Below, piece after piece: positions 49,343-60,696 of a stretch of DNA of 64,000 nt (within the stretch, counting starts at the first letter, position 1; each line of letters starts with the position of its first letter). The stretch lies in assembly GCA_029968055.1 (NCBI GenBank), contig JASCNX010000001.1, positions 930,001-994,000 of the forward strand, read 5' to 3'. This DNA is from Xenophilus aerolatus. Lineage in GTDB: Bacteria; Pseudomonadota; Gammaproteobacteria; Burkholderiales; Burkholderiaceae_C. The notes under the pieces are model-generated. The model searched no databases. It saw only the letters and a program-made list of their open reading frames with translations, and was not told the origin of the DNA. A program made the translations under genes and the position numbers.

Positions 49343-49944
49343 GGCGGACCTGCGTCGGCCAGTTGGGTGCGCAGGCTGCGGCGTGCGCGGGCCAGCAGGC
49401 TCTCGAGCGCGTCGACCGAGACGTCCATGAGGGCGGCCGCCTCGGCCTGCGAGAGTTCCTGGTAATGGAAGAGCACCAGCGCCTCGCGCTGGCGCGGCGG
49501 CAGTGTGGCGAGCGCCGCGGCGACGCGCTGCGACGTGCGCTGCTCGGCGTAGTGTTGCTCGGGCGTGGCGGCGGGGTCGGGCGCTTCGGGCAGGTCGTCG
49601 GTCGGCTGCTCGTGGCGGCGACGCGGCGCACGCAGCCGGTCGTTGCAGAGGTTGAGGACCACGCGATGCAGCCAGGTGTCGAAGCGGGCTTCGCCGCGGC
49701 GCCACTGCGGCGCCTGCTTCCAGGCGCGCAGGAAGCTTTCCTGGGCCACCTCCTCGGCCTCGGCGCGCTGGCCGAGCAGCCGCTGGGCCAGCGCCAGCAC
49801 GCGCGGCAGCTTGCGCGCGACCAGCTCCCGGGCGGCCTGCGGCTCGCCCCGGCCGAGGCGGGACAGCAATTCGTCGTCGGGATCATCGGAGTCGGCCAAT
49901 GGACACCAGCAGGAGAACGGGCCGGCGCAGCGGCGCCGGGGCAT
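49339..49944 (-). CDS. ECF (RpoE-like) sigma factor
   Basis: A 201-aa ECF sigma factor: region 2 with LLGQRAEAEEVAQESFLRAW and FDTWLHRVVLNLCNDRLR; region 4 with LPPRQREALVLFHYQELSQA and EAAALMDVSVDALESLLARA. The ATG at 49944 gives an atypical Cys-rich N-terminus; a TTG at 49899 (residue 16) would start nearer the family N-terminus, but neither has a clear ribosome binding site. First gene of the five-gene operon ending in DUF1501. Confidence 0.87.
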   Translation of the reverse strand: MPRRRCAGPFSCWCPLADSDDPDDELLSRLGRGEPQAARELVARKLPRVLALAQRLLGQRAEAEEVAQESFLRAWKQAPQWRRGEARFDTWLHRVVLNLCNDRLRAPRRRHEQPTDDLPEAPDPAATPEQHYAEQRTSQRVAAALATLPPRQREALVLFHYQELSQAEAAALMDVSVDALESLLARARRSLRTQLADAGPP

Positions 49945-50085
49945 GCAGCTTCAACGGGCCGGAGGCGGCAAACCGTCGCCGCCGTACCCACCAACGCGGC
50001 GCCGGGCATCCTGGGAGACAGGACGCCAGGTACGAGCGTTGCACCTGCACGGTCAGCGATGGATTCGGCAGCACCCGGACCCGGC

Positions 50086-50322
50086 TCAGCGCCAGCCGCG
50101 GTGCCAGCCGTACACGGGGTGGTGCCAACCCCATCCGTAGCGCGCGTGGTAGGCCCACACGAAGCCGACGCCGGGCGCGGGGTACGTCGGCGCGACGTAG
50201 GCAACGCCCGCAGGCGCCACATAGGCAGGCGCCACCGGTGCGACCACGCAGCCGCCGAGCGCCAGCGCGCACAGCGCGGCGGCCACGGCGGCCGGGCGAA
50301 TGAATCGGGTAGACAGGGACAT
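50086..50322 (-). CDS. Small Tyr/Pro/Trp-rich lipoprotein
   Basis: A 78-aa lipoprotein with lipobox LGGC (Cys25) followed by VVAPVAPAYVAPAGVAYVAP and an aromatic C-terminus (YHARYGWGWHHPVYGWHRGW). This Tyr/Trp/His-rich composition is common among small outer-membrane-associated lipoproteins (YXWGXH type); function unknown. No operon partner. Confidence 0.75.
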   Translation of the reverse strand: MSLSTRFIRPAAVAAALCALALGGCVVAPVAPAYVAPAGVAYVAPTYPAPGVGFVWAYHARYGWGWHHPVYGWHRGWR

Positions 50323-50467
50323 GGGCAGATCCTTCGGCCCGGACACGGGCCACACCTGCTTCAACGTGCGGCGGTGGGCGAATCCGTCGGTGAGCGAACA
50401 AAGCGTTGCACTTCGATGCGCCGCGCGAGGTGGGCGCCGCCGGATCTGCCCGCGAGCGCTACCGACG

Positions 50468-51406
50468 TTACGAACCGCGCGGCGCATCCTCGTAGAGCTC
50501 GAGCGGGAGGCCGTCCGGATCGGCAAAGAAGGTGAAGCGCCGGCCGGTGTACTCGTCCACCCGGACCGCTTCGGTCGCCACGCCAGCGGCGTGCAGGGCA
50601 CGCAGGCTGGCGTCGAGGTCGGCGACAGCGAAGGCCAGGTGACGCAGCCCCTGCGCCTCCGGCCGCGACGGGCGCGGCGGCGGGGCGGGAAAGGAGAACA
50701 GCTCGATCTGCGAACCGTCGGGCAACGTGAGGTCCAGCTTCCAGGAATCGCGCGCCGCGCGGTGGTGCTCGGCCACGACCGCGAGGCCCAGCACCTCGGT
50801 GTAGAAGCGGCGAGAGCGCGCGTAGTCGCTGCAGATGATGGCCGCATGGTGGATGCGCGCCAGCCCTGCCCCGCCGGCCGGCGCCGTGGGTGGCGCGTAC
50901 AGGTCGCAGGCCATGTGCAGCTTGTCGAGAAAGCCGTCGCCCTGGCCCACCGCCATCGGCTCGACGCCGAAGACGCGGAAACCCGCCGCCTCATAGAGCC
51001 GCTGTGCGGCGGCGTTGCCCTGCGTGACCGTGAGCTGCACGGTGCGCAGCTGGGGGCGTGCGCGCGCGGCGGCCAGCAGCATCTCCACCAGTGCGCGGCC
51101 CCGCCCGGCGCCGCGCGAGCCGGGCTCGACCACCATGCCGAACAGGGTCGCCTTGTGGCGCCAGCGCTCGCGCGCCTCGAAGTGCAGACCGGCCGCGCCG
51201 ACCAGCGCGCCCTGCGCATCGAAGGCACCGACGGTCAGGCTGTCGGGCGACTCGCCCTCGGGCAGCCGCGCCTCCCACCAGGCCAGCGGCAGCGGCCCGC
51301 GTTCGGCCACCGTCGAGGTGAAGGCCTCGGGATGGCGTGCATAGGCCGCCAGCATCAGCGCCCGGTAGGCGGAGGCATCGGCAGGGCTCAGGCGGCGCAG
51401 CGGCAT
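50468..51406 (-). CDS. GNAT acetyltransferase fused to a VOC (YaeR-like) domain
   Basis: A 312-aa fusion. Residues 1 to about 165 are a GNAT domain: acetyl-CoA loop GMVVEPGSRGAGRGRALVEM and C-terminal QGNAAAQRLYEAAGFRVFGV. Residues about 180-312 are a glyoxalase-I-like VOC domain: IHHAAIICSDYARSRRFYTE, LDLTLPDGSQIELFSFPAPP, GLRHLAFAVADLDASLRALH and FADPDGLPLELYED. The His and Glu metal-ligand positions of YaeR/SMU1112c relatives are present. No stop or frameshift separates the two. Substrates unknown. It lies 11 bases after sbcB, probably in one transcript. Confidence 0.88.
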   Translation of the reverse strand: MPLRRLSPADASAYRALMLAAYARHPEAFTSTVAERGPLPLAWWEARLPEGESPDSLTVGAFDAQGALVGAAGLHFEARERWRHKATLFGMVVEPGSRGAGRGRALVEMLLAAARARPQLRTVQLTVTQGNAAAQRLYEAAGFRVFGVEPMAVGQGDGFLDKLHMACDLYAPPTAPAGGAGLARIHHAAIICSDYARSRRFYTEVLGLAVVAEHHRAARDSWKLDLTLPDGSQIELFSFPAPPPRPSRPEAQGLRHLAFAVADLDASLRALHAAGVATEAVRVDEYTGRRFTFFADPDGLPLELYEDAPRGS

Positions 51407-51417
51407 GGCGGCGCAGC

Positions 51418-52878
51418 TCAGGCTTCGGGCGCCACCATTTCGGCGTACTCGTAGAGCGCGCCGAGGATGTCCTCGGCCCGCGCGTCGGCCGTCTCGGACA
51501 GCGAGTCGATCTCGGCGAAGTACTGGTCGACGTTGAAGGCCCCGCCCTCGCCGTCGATGAGCTTGGCCACGCGGTGGTCGAGCCAGCGCGCCTGCTCGTC
51601 CTCGTTCAGCGTCTCGGGGAAATTGCGCGCGCGGTAGCGGAACAGCAGTTCCTCCAGGCGCGGATCGTCGAAGGACGCGCGCTGGGCCGCGAGCCGCTCG
51701 CCCGACAGCGCGCGCAGTTCGTTCAGCCGGCGCCGGTCGTTGTTGCCGACGAAGCCGCCGTAGAGGTCTTCGTCCACGTCGGCAGGGCCCTGCGGCTCGC
51801 GGGCGTAGACCTCGCCCCAGATGGCGCTCATGTCGGGCAGGCCGGCAGCGATCTCGGCGTGGCGCAGCGCCTGCGGCAGGTCGACCGCCCAGCGCGCGGC
51901 CATGGCGTCGCTCAGGGTGCGCAGGCTGGCGACCACCATGGGCGACTTGTTGAGGTGGATGCCCTTCACGGGCAGGCGCTGCACGCCCTCGGGCAGATCG
52001 GCGCTGCGTGTGAAGAGGCGCTGGCGCAGCGTGGGCACGTCCAGCGTGGCCAACTCGCTCGGGTCGTGGGCCAGGTCCCAGGCGAGCAGCTCGTTCTTGT
52101 TGGTCGGGTGGCTTGCCAGCGGCCACATCACCGCCAGGCAGCCGCGCTCGGGCGGGAACATGCCCGAGACGTGCAGGAAGGGCTTGGCGGTCTGCCGCGT
52201 GGCGGGCAAGCCGAGCTCCTGGGCGACGCGGTCCTTGCGGTGCAGCGCGAGCGCGAAGTCGAAAAGCTTGGGCTGCTTGTCGCGGATGAGGCGCGCCAGC
52301 GCGATGGTGGCGCGCACGTCGGACAGGGCATCGTGCGCCGCCTCGTGCGCGAGGCCGTTGGCCTTCGTGAGGTCTTCGAGCCTGAAGCTCGGCTTGCCGG
52401 CGCGCTCGCCCTCGCGGTGCGTGGGCCACGCGATGCCGTCGGGGCGCAAGGCGTAGGTCAGGCGAACGACGTCGAGCAGGTCCCAGCGGCCGCAGTCGTT
52501 CTGCCACTCACGCGCGTAGGGGTCGATCAGGTTGCGCCAGAAGAGGAAGCGGGTGACCTCGTCGTCGAAGCGGATGGTGTTGTAGCCCACGCCGATGGTG
52601 CCCGGCTGCGAGAACGCGCGCTCGATCTGCGCGGCGAACTCGCGCTCGGGCAGGCCGCGCTCCAGGCACAGCTGCGGCGTGATGCCGGTGATGAGGCAGG
52701 AGGTCGGGCTGGGCAGGAAGTCGGGCGCCGGCCGGCAATAGATCATCAGCGGCTCGCCGATCTCGTTGAGCTGCGCGTCGGTGCGGATGGCGGCGAACTG
52801 CGACGGCCGGTCGCGCCGCGGGTTCGCGCCGAATGTCTCGTAGTCGTGCCAGAGGAAAGTGCGGGGGGTGTCGGCCAT
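51418..52878 (-). CDS. sbcB: Exodeoxyribonuclease I
   Basis: A 486-aa single-strand 3'-5' exonuclease. The DEDD motifs are FLWHDYETFGANPRRDRPSQ (DxE), GVGYNTIRFDDEVTRFLFWR, and EAAHDALSDVRATIALARLI (HxxxxD). The SH3-like and C-terminal regions (NKSPMVVASLRTL, DEDLYGGFVGNNDRRRLNEL, FRYRARNFPETLNEDEQARW) are complete. It acts in mismatch repair and recombination. The ATG at 52878 is the family start. Confidence 0.95.
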   Translation of the reverse strand: MADTPRTFLWHDYETFGANPRRDRPSQFAAIRTDAQLNEIGEPLMIYCRPAPDFLPSPTSCLITGITPQLCLERGLPEREFAAQIERAFSQPGTIGVGYNTIRFDDEVTRFLFWRNLIDPYAREWQNDCGRWDLLDVVRLTYALRPDGIAWPTHREGERAGKPSFRLEDLTKANGLAHEAAHDALSDVRATIALARLIRDKQPKLFDFALALHRKDRVAQELGLPATRQTAKPFLHVSGMFPPERGCLAVMWPLASHPTNKNELLAWDLAHDPSELATLDVPTLRQRLFTRSADLPEGVQRLPVKGIHLNKSPMVVASLRTLSDAMAARWAVDLPQALRHAEIAAGLPDMSAIWGEVYAREPQGPADVDEDLYGGFVGNNDRRRLNELRALSGERLAAQRASFDDPRLEELLFRYRARNFPETLNEDEQARWLDHRVAKLIDGEGGAFNVDQYFAEIDSLSETADARAEDILGALYEYAEMVAPEA

Positions 52879-52960
52879 GGGTGTGCGGTGGCGGGCGGCA
52901 GTGCCCGTGAACGGCCTGTATTCTCGGCCACCCCTCCACCCTCCCCCGCAAGGACGTTCC

Positions 52961-54325
52961 ATGGACCGCTGGCTGCAGGCCGCCCTCGACTACATCCCGC
53001 GCTGGCTCGAGTTCCAGATCCGCGCCACCGAGCGCCCGGGCGTGGCCCTGGCCATCGACCACGGGCAGCGAACCGTGCTCGATGTGGCCTTCGGCGTGGC
53101 CAACGCGCAGACCAGGCAGAAGCTGACGACGCGCCACCGCTTTCGCATCGCCTCGCATTCGAAGAGCTTCACCGCCGCCGGCATCCTGAAGCTGCGCGAG
53201 GCGGGGCAGCTGCAGCTGGACGACCCGGTGGGCAGCCATGTGCACGGCCTGCACCCGCGGCTGGCGCAGGCGACGCTGCTGCAGCTGCTGTCGCACAGCG
53301 CCGGCACGACGCGCGACGGCCCCGACGCCGGCCAGTTCATGGACCGGCACCCCTTTCTCGACGAGGCGCAGCTGAGGGCCCAGTTGGCCGAGGCCCCGCC
53401 GCTGGAGGCCAACACCCGATTCAAGTACTCGAACCACGGCTTCGCGCTGCTGGGCCTGGTGATCGAGGCCGTGACGCACGAGCCCTACGCCGACTGGATG
53501 CAGCGCGAGATCATCGACGCCGCGGGCCTGCGCCACACACAGCCCGACGGCGGCCCGGGCACGGCGCGACTGGCCTCGGGCCATTCGGGCCGATTGCTGC
53601 TCGGGCACCGCGTGGTCATTCCGGGCGACCAGTGCACCCGCGCCATCGCACCCGCGGGCGGCTTCGTGAGCACCGCGGCCGACGTCGCGGCCTTCTATGC
53701 GCAGCTGCTGCCGGATGCGAAGAAAAGCGTGCTGAGCGTCGCGAGCCGGCGCGAGATGCTGCGGCGCCAGTGGAGCGTGCCGCACAGCACGGTGCCCAGC
53801 GGCTACGGACTGGGCACCATGCAGGGCAGCTACCAGGGCTGGGACTGGATCGGCCACACGGGCAGCCTGCAGGGCTTTCTGTCGCGCAGCCTGGCACTGC
53901 CGCAGCAGGGCATCGCGATCTCGCTGCTCGCCAACTCGATCGACGCCTTCACCTGGCCCTGGATGGACGGCGTGCTGCAGATCCTGCAGACCTTCGCGCG
54001 GCACGGCGCACCCGGCGCGGCCACGCGCGCCTGGTCGGGCCGCTACTGGAACCTGTGGGGGCCGGTGGACCTGGTGCCGATGAAGGACCGCGTGTTCGCG
54101 GTCGTGCCTTCGCTCGCGGCGCCTTTTACCGACGCGACCGAACTCACGGTGAAGGGCAAGGACCGCGCCCTCACCTCCCAGGCCAGCGGCTATGCGGGCT
54201 TCGGCGAGCCGGCGCGGCTGGTGCGTGACGGCCAGGGCCAGGTGAGCGAACTGTGGCTGGGTGGGTCGCGCAATGTGCCGGAGCGGGTCGCGGCACGGGA
54301 GATCAGGCGCCGCTACGAAGCCTGA
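52961..54325 (+). CDS. Beta-lactamase-fold serine hydrolase
   Basis: A 454-aa class C beta-lactamase/DD-peptidase-fold protein: SxxK motif in RIASHSKSFTAAGIL, the YxN motif in RFKYSNHGFALLG and HTG in DWIGHTGSLQGFLSRS. No signal peptide is visible, so it is probably a cytoplasmic esterase or peptidase rather than a resistance enzyme. The C-terminal 110 residues form an extra beta domain (RAWSGRYWNLWGPVDLVPMK). It is divergent from sbcB; the start at 52961 is where family similarity begins. Confidence 0.88.
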   Translation: MDRWLQAALDYIPRWLEFQIRATERPGVALAIDHGQRTVLDVAFGVANAQTRQKLTTRHRFRIASHSKSFTAAGILKLREAGQLQLDDPVGSHVHGLHPRLAQATLLQLLSHSAGTTRDGPDAGQFMDRHPFLDEAQLRAQLAEAPPLEANTRFKYSNHGFALLGLVIEAVTHEPYADWMQREIIDAAGLRHTQPDGGPGTARLASGHSGRLLLGHRVVIPGDQCTRAIAPAGGFVSTAADVAAFYAQLLPDAKKSVLSVASRREMLRRQWSVPHSTVPSGYGLGTMQGSYQGWDWIGHTGSLQGFLSRSLALPQQGIAISLLANSIDAFTWPWMDGVLQILQTFARHGAPGAATRAWSGRYWNLWGPVDLVPMKDRVFAVVPSLAAPFTDATELTVKGKDRALTSQASGYAGFGEPARLVRDGQGQVSELWLGGSRNVPERVAAREIRRRYEA

Positions 54326-54340
54326 GGCGCCGCCCGCGCG

Positions 54341-55786
54341 TCAGAGCAGCGGAGAGGACAGCCGGGCGAACGCCTCGCCCACGCGCCGCCAGAAGGGCTG
54401 CCTGCGATGCGCGCGCACCGGCGCGGCGCTGTGCAGGTCGGTCTCGAACTGCGCGGCCAGCGGCCGGGCCAGCTCGGGCCCGTAGACCACGGCCATGACC
54501 TCGAAGTTGAGGCGGAAACTGCGGTTGTCGAAGTTGGCGGTGCCGACCATGGCGCAGTGGTCGTCGACCACGAGCGTCTTCGAATGCAGCATGCGCGCCT
54601 TGTATTCCCAGATCTTCACCCCGGCGGCGATGAGCTCGTCGAAGTAGGAGCGCGCGGCCGCGCTGACGATCAGCGAATCGCTGCGCCGGGGCACCAGCAG
54701 GCGCGTATCGACGCCGCGCAGCGCGGCGCTGGTGAGCGCCATCAGCGCGGGCTCGCCGGGCACGAAATACGGCGTGGTGAGCCAGCAGCGCTCCTGCGCC
54801 GCATGGATGGCCGAGACGTGCATTCGGTGGATGGCCTCGAGCGGGTTGTCCGGGCCGCTGGTGACGATCTGCACCGGGATCGGTCCCGGCTCGATGTCGG
54901 GCAGCAGGCGCACCAGCTGGGCGTCGATGTCGCGCAGCTGCTCGCCGGTGGCGTAGGCCCAGTCCTCGAGGAAGGTGGTCTGCAGCCAGCGCACCGCGCT
55001 GCCTTCGACGCGCAGGTGCACGTCGTGGTAGGCATCGGGGCGTGTGCGCGCGTCTTCCTCGTCGGTGATGTTGACGCCGCCGGTGAAGCCGGTGTGGCCG
55101 TCGCACACCACGATCTTGCGGTGGGTGCGGTAGTTGGTCACGGGCCGCAGGCGGCGGCCGATGCGGCTGTCGTGGAAGAGCGCGACATGCACGCCGGCCT
55201 CGCGCAGCGGCGCCATGAAGCGTCGGCCGATGCGCTTGGAACCCAGCGCGTCGACGAGCAGGCGCACCGTGACGCCGGCGCGCGCACGCTCGATCAGCAG
55301 CTCCGCGAGGCGGGTCCCGATGCGGTCGGGCTCGTAGATGTAGTACTCGAGGTGGACGTGGTCCTGCGCGGCGGCAACGGCCTCGAAGATGGCGTCGAAG
55401 GCCGCGGCGCCGCCCGAAAGCAGTTGCACGCCGGTCGCGCTGGAAACGGGCAGGCCGCAGGTCGCGGTGCCGAGCGCGGCCATCTGTCGCAGCGTGTGCG
55501 GCGCCTCCTCCGCGCGGTCGCGCACCAACGCGAGGTCGGCCGGCGCATGGGCGATGGCGCGGCTTCGCAAGCGCTTGATGCGCTGCTTCTTCAGCCGCTG
55601 CGGGCCGAAGAAGTAATAGATGCCGAAGCCCAGGTAAGGCAGCAGCGCCATCGACAGGATCCAGCTCAGCGTCGACACCGGCGCGCGCTTCTGCATGACG
55701 ATCCAGATCGACAGCACCGCGATGTAGAGGCTCCACGCCAGCGACAGCGCGGTCTTCCACTCGGGCGGCAGGGCAGGCAGGATCAC
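54341..55786 (-). CDS. cls: Cardiolipin synthase
   Basis: A 481-aa phospholipase-D-superfamily enzyme with two N-terminal membrane segments (LAWSLYIAVLSIWIVMQKRA and LSWILSMALLPYLGFGIYYF) and two HKD motifs: YRTHRKIVVCDGHTGFTGGV and MLHSKTLVVDDHCAMVGTAN. It joins two phosphatidylglycerols to cardiolipin. I choose the GTG start at 55786 (GGAAG 7 bases upstream), which gives VILPALPPEW; an ATG at 55864 would add 26 unlikely residues and overlap the clpA terminator. Confidence 0.92.
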   Translation of the reverse strand: MILPALPPEWKTALSLAWSLYIAVLSIWIVMQKRAPVSTLSWILSMALLPYLGFGIYYFFGPQRLKKQRIKRLRSRAIAHAPADLALVRDRAEEAPHTLRQMAALGTATCGLPVSSATGVQLLSGGAAAFDAIFEAVAAAQDHVHLEYYIYEPDRIGTRLAELLIERARAGVTVRLLVDALGSKRIGRRFMAPLREAGVHVALFHDSRIGRRLRPVTNYRTHRKIVVCDGHTGFTGGVNITDEEDARTRPDAYHDVHLRVEGSAVRWLQTTFLEDWAYATGEQLRDIDAQLVRLLPDIEPGPIPVQIVTSGPDNPLEAIHRMHVSAIHAAQERCWLTTPYFVPGEPALMALTSAALRGVDTRLLVPRRSDSLIVSAAARSYFDELIAAGVKIWEYKARMLHSKTLVVDDHCAMVGTANFDNRSFRLNFEVMAVVYGPELARPLAAQFETDLHSAAPVRAHRRQPFWRRVGEAFARLSSPLL

Positions 55787-55863
55787 GTGAGGGCTTCCAA
55801 GCGAAAAGTGCCTGCAGCGCCCAGGGATCGAGCGCGACCAGTTATCCAGCCGATGGCAAAACA

Positions 55864-55894
55864 AAAGGCCGGCAGCGCGATGCTACCGGCCTTT
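55864..55894 (-). terminator. Rho-independent terminator of clpA
   Basis: On the minus strand AAAGGCCGG and CCGGCCTTT, extendable with TAGC/GCTG to a stem of about 13 bp, followed by TGTTTTG. It starts about 47 bases after the clpA stop. Confidence 0.8.
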
Positions 55895-55940
55895 CGTGGC
55901 CTGGAACCGGACCTGGGCGGGTCCGGCTTGGCGGGGGCGC

Positions 55941-58259
<2,319 letters not shown>

Positions 58260-58319
58260 GTGATTTCCTTTGCCTTGCTGTGAATTGAGACTGAGACTTC
58301 AGATGGGTTGGAAGCGGAT

Positions 58320-58676
58320 TTATTCAACCGGTTCACTGACGCACTGCAGCGGGTGGCCCGCCTGCACCGCGGCTTCCATCACCTGATTGACCTTGGTGGC
58401 GGCGACGTCGCGCGGATAGACACCGCAAACTCCGCGCCCGTCCAGGTGGATCTTCAACATGATCTGGGTGGCCGATTCGCGGTCCTTGTTGAAAAACTCC
58501 TGAATGACGACGACCACGAATTCCATCGGGGTGTAATCGTCATTGAGCATCACGACCTGGTACATCTTCGGCGGCGCCGTCTTCTGCGGACGGCGCTCCA
58601 GCACCACGGAGTCGCCGTCGTCCCGCCGGGGCTGGACGGGCGCCGGAGGTGGCGTGGAGGGTTTTTTCGTGGCCAT
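58320..58676 (-). CDS. clpS: ClpS adaptor of ClpA
   Basis: A 118-aa Clp[21 protein letters not shown] (N-degron pocket, Asn/Asp/Asp), [20 protein letters not shown] and the ClpA-contact region [17 protein letters not shown]. It delivers N-degron substrates to ClpAP. The start at 58676 gives [10 protein letters not shown]; ATGs at 58685 and 58739 are upstream alternatives. It is 60 bases before clpA, the usual clpS-clpA order. Confidence 0.95.
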   Translation of the reverse strand: MATKKPSTPPPAPVQPRRDDGDSVVLERRPQKTAPPKMYQVVMLNDDYTPMEFVVVVIQEFFNKDRESATQIMLKIHLDGRGVCGVYPRDVAATKVNQVMEAAVQAGHPLQCVSEPVE

Positions 58677-59003
58677 GAAATTCATTCTATAGAGCGGCGC
58701 CACGCCATGGCGCAGGCACAGGATTTGGCGCCGTGGCACCGGAATTCAAGGCACGGCCATGGTGACGGATGGCAGGGCAAGGTGCAAATAAAAAAATAGG
58801 TGTCGGCATCCTCGCCGAATTCGCTCGGGCCAGTGGCGGCTCCGCGACATCCCTGCCGCAATGCCCCGATGAATGGCCGTAGAATTTTGCGGCACCCTGA
58901 GGAGGCGAGAGTTTTGTCAACGACCGGCACGTCCGTCTCGTTGTTGGCAAACCTTCTGCTGGTCGGGAGGCGTTTTCCAATCACTTCCACAGAGGAATCC
59001 GTA
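58677..59003. other. Intergenic region between clpS and the 59004 gene (about 327 bp)
   Basis: Divergent promoter region without a convincing gene. TAGAAT (58878-58883) followed by TTTTGCGG could be a -10 for the plus-strand gene, leaving a leader of about 110 bases. No riboswitch or tRNA-like fold was recognised. The usual cold-shock gene next to clpS in related genomes is not here. Confidence 0.4.
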
Positions 59004-59327
59004 ATGAGCAAACTTCTCGCTGCCTTGGTCGCTGGCCTGTTCGCCGCTGGCGCTTACGCCCAGAACCCGCCCGGCGCTTCGGCCGAGCAAGCCCCCGTGA
59101 CCAACACGCCCGGCCAAGCCAAGGCGCAAGCCAAGCGTGATGCCAAGCCCCAAGGCCAGGTCAAGCAAGCCGGTGGCGACATCAACAAGACGCCCGAAGG
59201 CGGCGCCGTCGGCACCGACAAGGCAGCCATGTCGGGCGAAAAGCGCGCCGAGAGCCGCGACCAGCGCCGCCGCAACAAGGACGGCAGCATGAAGCGCCGC
59301 AGCACCCAGGGCGGCACGCCCCAGTGA
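59004..59327 (+). CDS. Small secreted basic protein (TolA-like annotation in relatives)
   Basis: A 107-aa protein with a signal peptide (MSKLLAALVAGLFAAGAYAQ) followed by a disordered Lys/Gln/Gly-rich chain (GQAKAQAKRDAKPQGQVKQA, GEKRAESRDQRRRNKDGSMK). A good ribosome site (AGAGGA) precedes the ATG at 59004. A Rho-independent terminator follows immediately, so it is a monocistronic gene. Function unknown; the basic chain may bind nucleic acid or envelope polymers. Confidence 0.75.
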   Translation: MSKLLAALVAGLFAAGAYAQNPPGASAEQAPVTNTPGQAKAQAKRDAKPQGQVKQAGGDINKTPEGGAVGTDKAAMSGEKRAESRDQRRRNKDGSMKRRSTQGGTPQ

Positions 59328-59350
59328 TCCTGACTTCGGTCTGATCCACG

Positions 59351-59375
59351 AAAAGGCGCCTTCGGGCGCCTTTTT
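59351..59375 (+). terminator. Rho-independent terminator
   Basis: AAAAGGCGCC, loop TTCG, GGCGCCTTTTT, followed by CTTTG: a stable stem with UUCG tetraloop and T-tract, 23 bases after the stop of the 59004 gene. Confidence 0.9.
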
Positions 59376-59532
59376 CTTTGTCTGCCCGTATGGCCCGTTC
59401 CTGACCCATGGCTGACGTGGCGGCTTCCCCTGTGCCTTTTGGCCGGCAGGCTCGGCGCCCTCGAGGCCTCGGCCACAATCGGCGCTTCGGCGGCCATCGA
59501 AACCGTCGCCCGCTGCAGGATCCATCATCGCC

Positions 59533-60000
59533 ATGTCCCTTTCGCTTCCTGACTTCCTTCGCCCCGCCCTGCTCGCTGCGTCCCTGCTGTCGGCCGGCGC
59601 GGCACTCGCCCAGCAGCCACAGATGGACCTCGAGCGCGTCCGCATCTCGGCGGGCATGTACCAGATCGATGCCCAGGTCGCTGCCACCCCCGAACAGCGC
59701 CAGACCGGCCTCATGTACCGCAAGGAGATGCCGCAGTCCGAGGGCATGGTGTTCGTCTTCGACCAACCCTCGCCCCAGTGCTTCTGGATGAAGAACACGC
59801 TGATCCCGCTGTCGGCCGCCTTCGTGGCCGACGACGGACGCATCGTGAACATCGAGGACATGAAGCCGCAGACCACCGACAACCACTGCTCTGCCGAGCC
59901 GGTGCGTTATGTGCTCGAGATGAACCAGGGCTGGTTCGCCAAGAAGAACATCAAGAAGGGCTTCAAGCTCGGCGGCCCGCTGTTCGAGACACGTCGCTGA
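59533..60000 (+). CDS. DUF192 secreted protein
   Basis: A 155-aa protein with a signal peptide ending SAGAALAQ and a DUF192 domain: ISAGMYQIDAQVAATPEQRQ, TGLMYRKEMPQSEGMVFVFD and CFWMKNTLIPLSAAFVADDG, the family's conserved block. DUF192 proteins are periplasmic and of unknown function. It is convergent with sodB; the shared terminator lies between. Confidence 0.88.
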   Translation: MSLSLPDFLRPALLAASLLSAGAALAQQPQMDLERVRISAGMYQIDAQVAATPEQRQTGLMYRKEMPQSEGMVFVFDQPSPQCFWMKNTLIPLSAAFVADDGRIVNIEDMKPQTTDNHCSAEPVRYVLEMNQGWFAKKNIKKGFKLGGPLFETRR

Positions 60001-60022
60001 CGTCCAGCGATCGCCCATGAAA

Positions 60023-60044
60023 AAGCCGACCCGGAGGTCGGCTT
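60023..60044 (-). terminator. Rho-independent terminator of sodB
   Basis: On the minus strand AAGCCGACC, loop TCCG, GGTCGGCTT, followed by TTTCATGG. The stem is 9 bp; it may also stop transcription from the convergent DUF192 gene. Confidence 0.8.
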
Positions 60045-60067
60045 CTGCGTGACGGCAGGCGGTGCGA

Positions 60068-60649
60068 TCAGCCGAAGTTCTTCGCCGCGAAGTCCCAGTT
60101 GGCGAGCTTCGCAAGGAAGGTCTCGACGAACTTGGGACGCAGGTTGCGGTAGTCGATGTAGTAGGCGTGCTCCCAGACGTCGACCGTCAGCAGCGCCTTG
60201 TCGTCGGTCGTCAGGGGCGTGCCCGCGGCACCGGTGTTCACGATGTCGACGGAGCCATCGGGCTTCTTGACCAGCCAGGTCCAGCCCGAACCGAAGTTGC
60301 CCACGGCCGACTTCGTGAAGGCTTCCTTGAAGGCATCGAAGCTGCCCCACTTGGCCTCGATGGCCTTGGCCAGCGCGCCGGTCGGTGCGCCGCCGCCTTG
60401 CGGCTTCATGCAGTTCCAGAAGAAGGTGTGGTTCCAGATCTGGGCAGCGTTGTTGTAGATGCCACCGCTGGATTTCTTGACGATCTCCTCGAGCGGCATG
60501 CTCTCGAACTCGGTGCCCTTCTGCAGGTTGTTCAGGTTGACCACGTAGGCGTTGTGATGCTTGCCGTAGTGGTACTCCATGGTTTCCTTCGAGTACTCGG
60601 GCGCCAGCGCGTCCAGGGCATACGGGAGGGGTGGCAGGACGTGTTCCAT
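60068..60649 (-). CDS. sodB: Iron superoxide dismutase
   Basis: A 193-aa Fe-[23 protein letters not shown], metal ligands in [16 protein letters not shown] (His), [16 protein letters not shown] (His), and [20 protein letters not shown] (Asp, His). The Gly-Ser-Gly-Trp-Thr motif ([16 protein letters not shown]) is typical of SodB. Cytoplasmic, no signal. It removes superoxide. Confidence 0.96.
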   Translation of the reverse strand: MEHVLPPLPYALDALAPEYSKETMEYHYGKHHNAYVVNLNNLQKGTEFESMPLEEIVKKSSGGIYNNAAQIWNHTFFWNCMKPQGGGAPTGALAKAIEAKWGSFDAFKEAFTKSAVGNFGSGWTWLVKKPDGSVDIVNTGAAGTPLTTDDKALLTVDVWEHAYYIDYRNLRPKFVETFLAKLANWDFAAKNFG

Positions 60650-60696
60650 CTTGTTGCTCGTGGGTTGGTTGAAGGACGAACGATTCTAGAAAGGAT

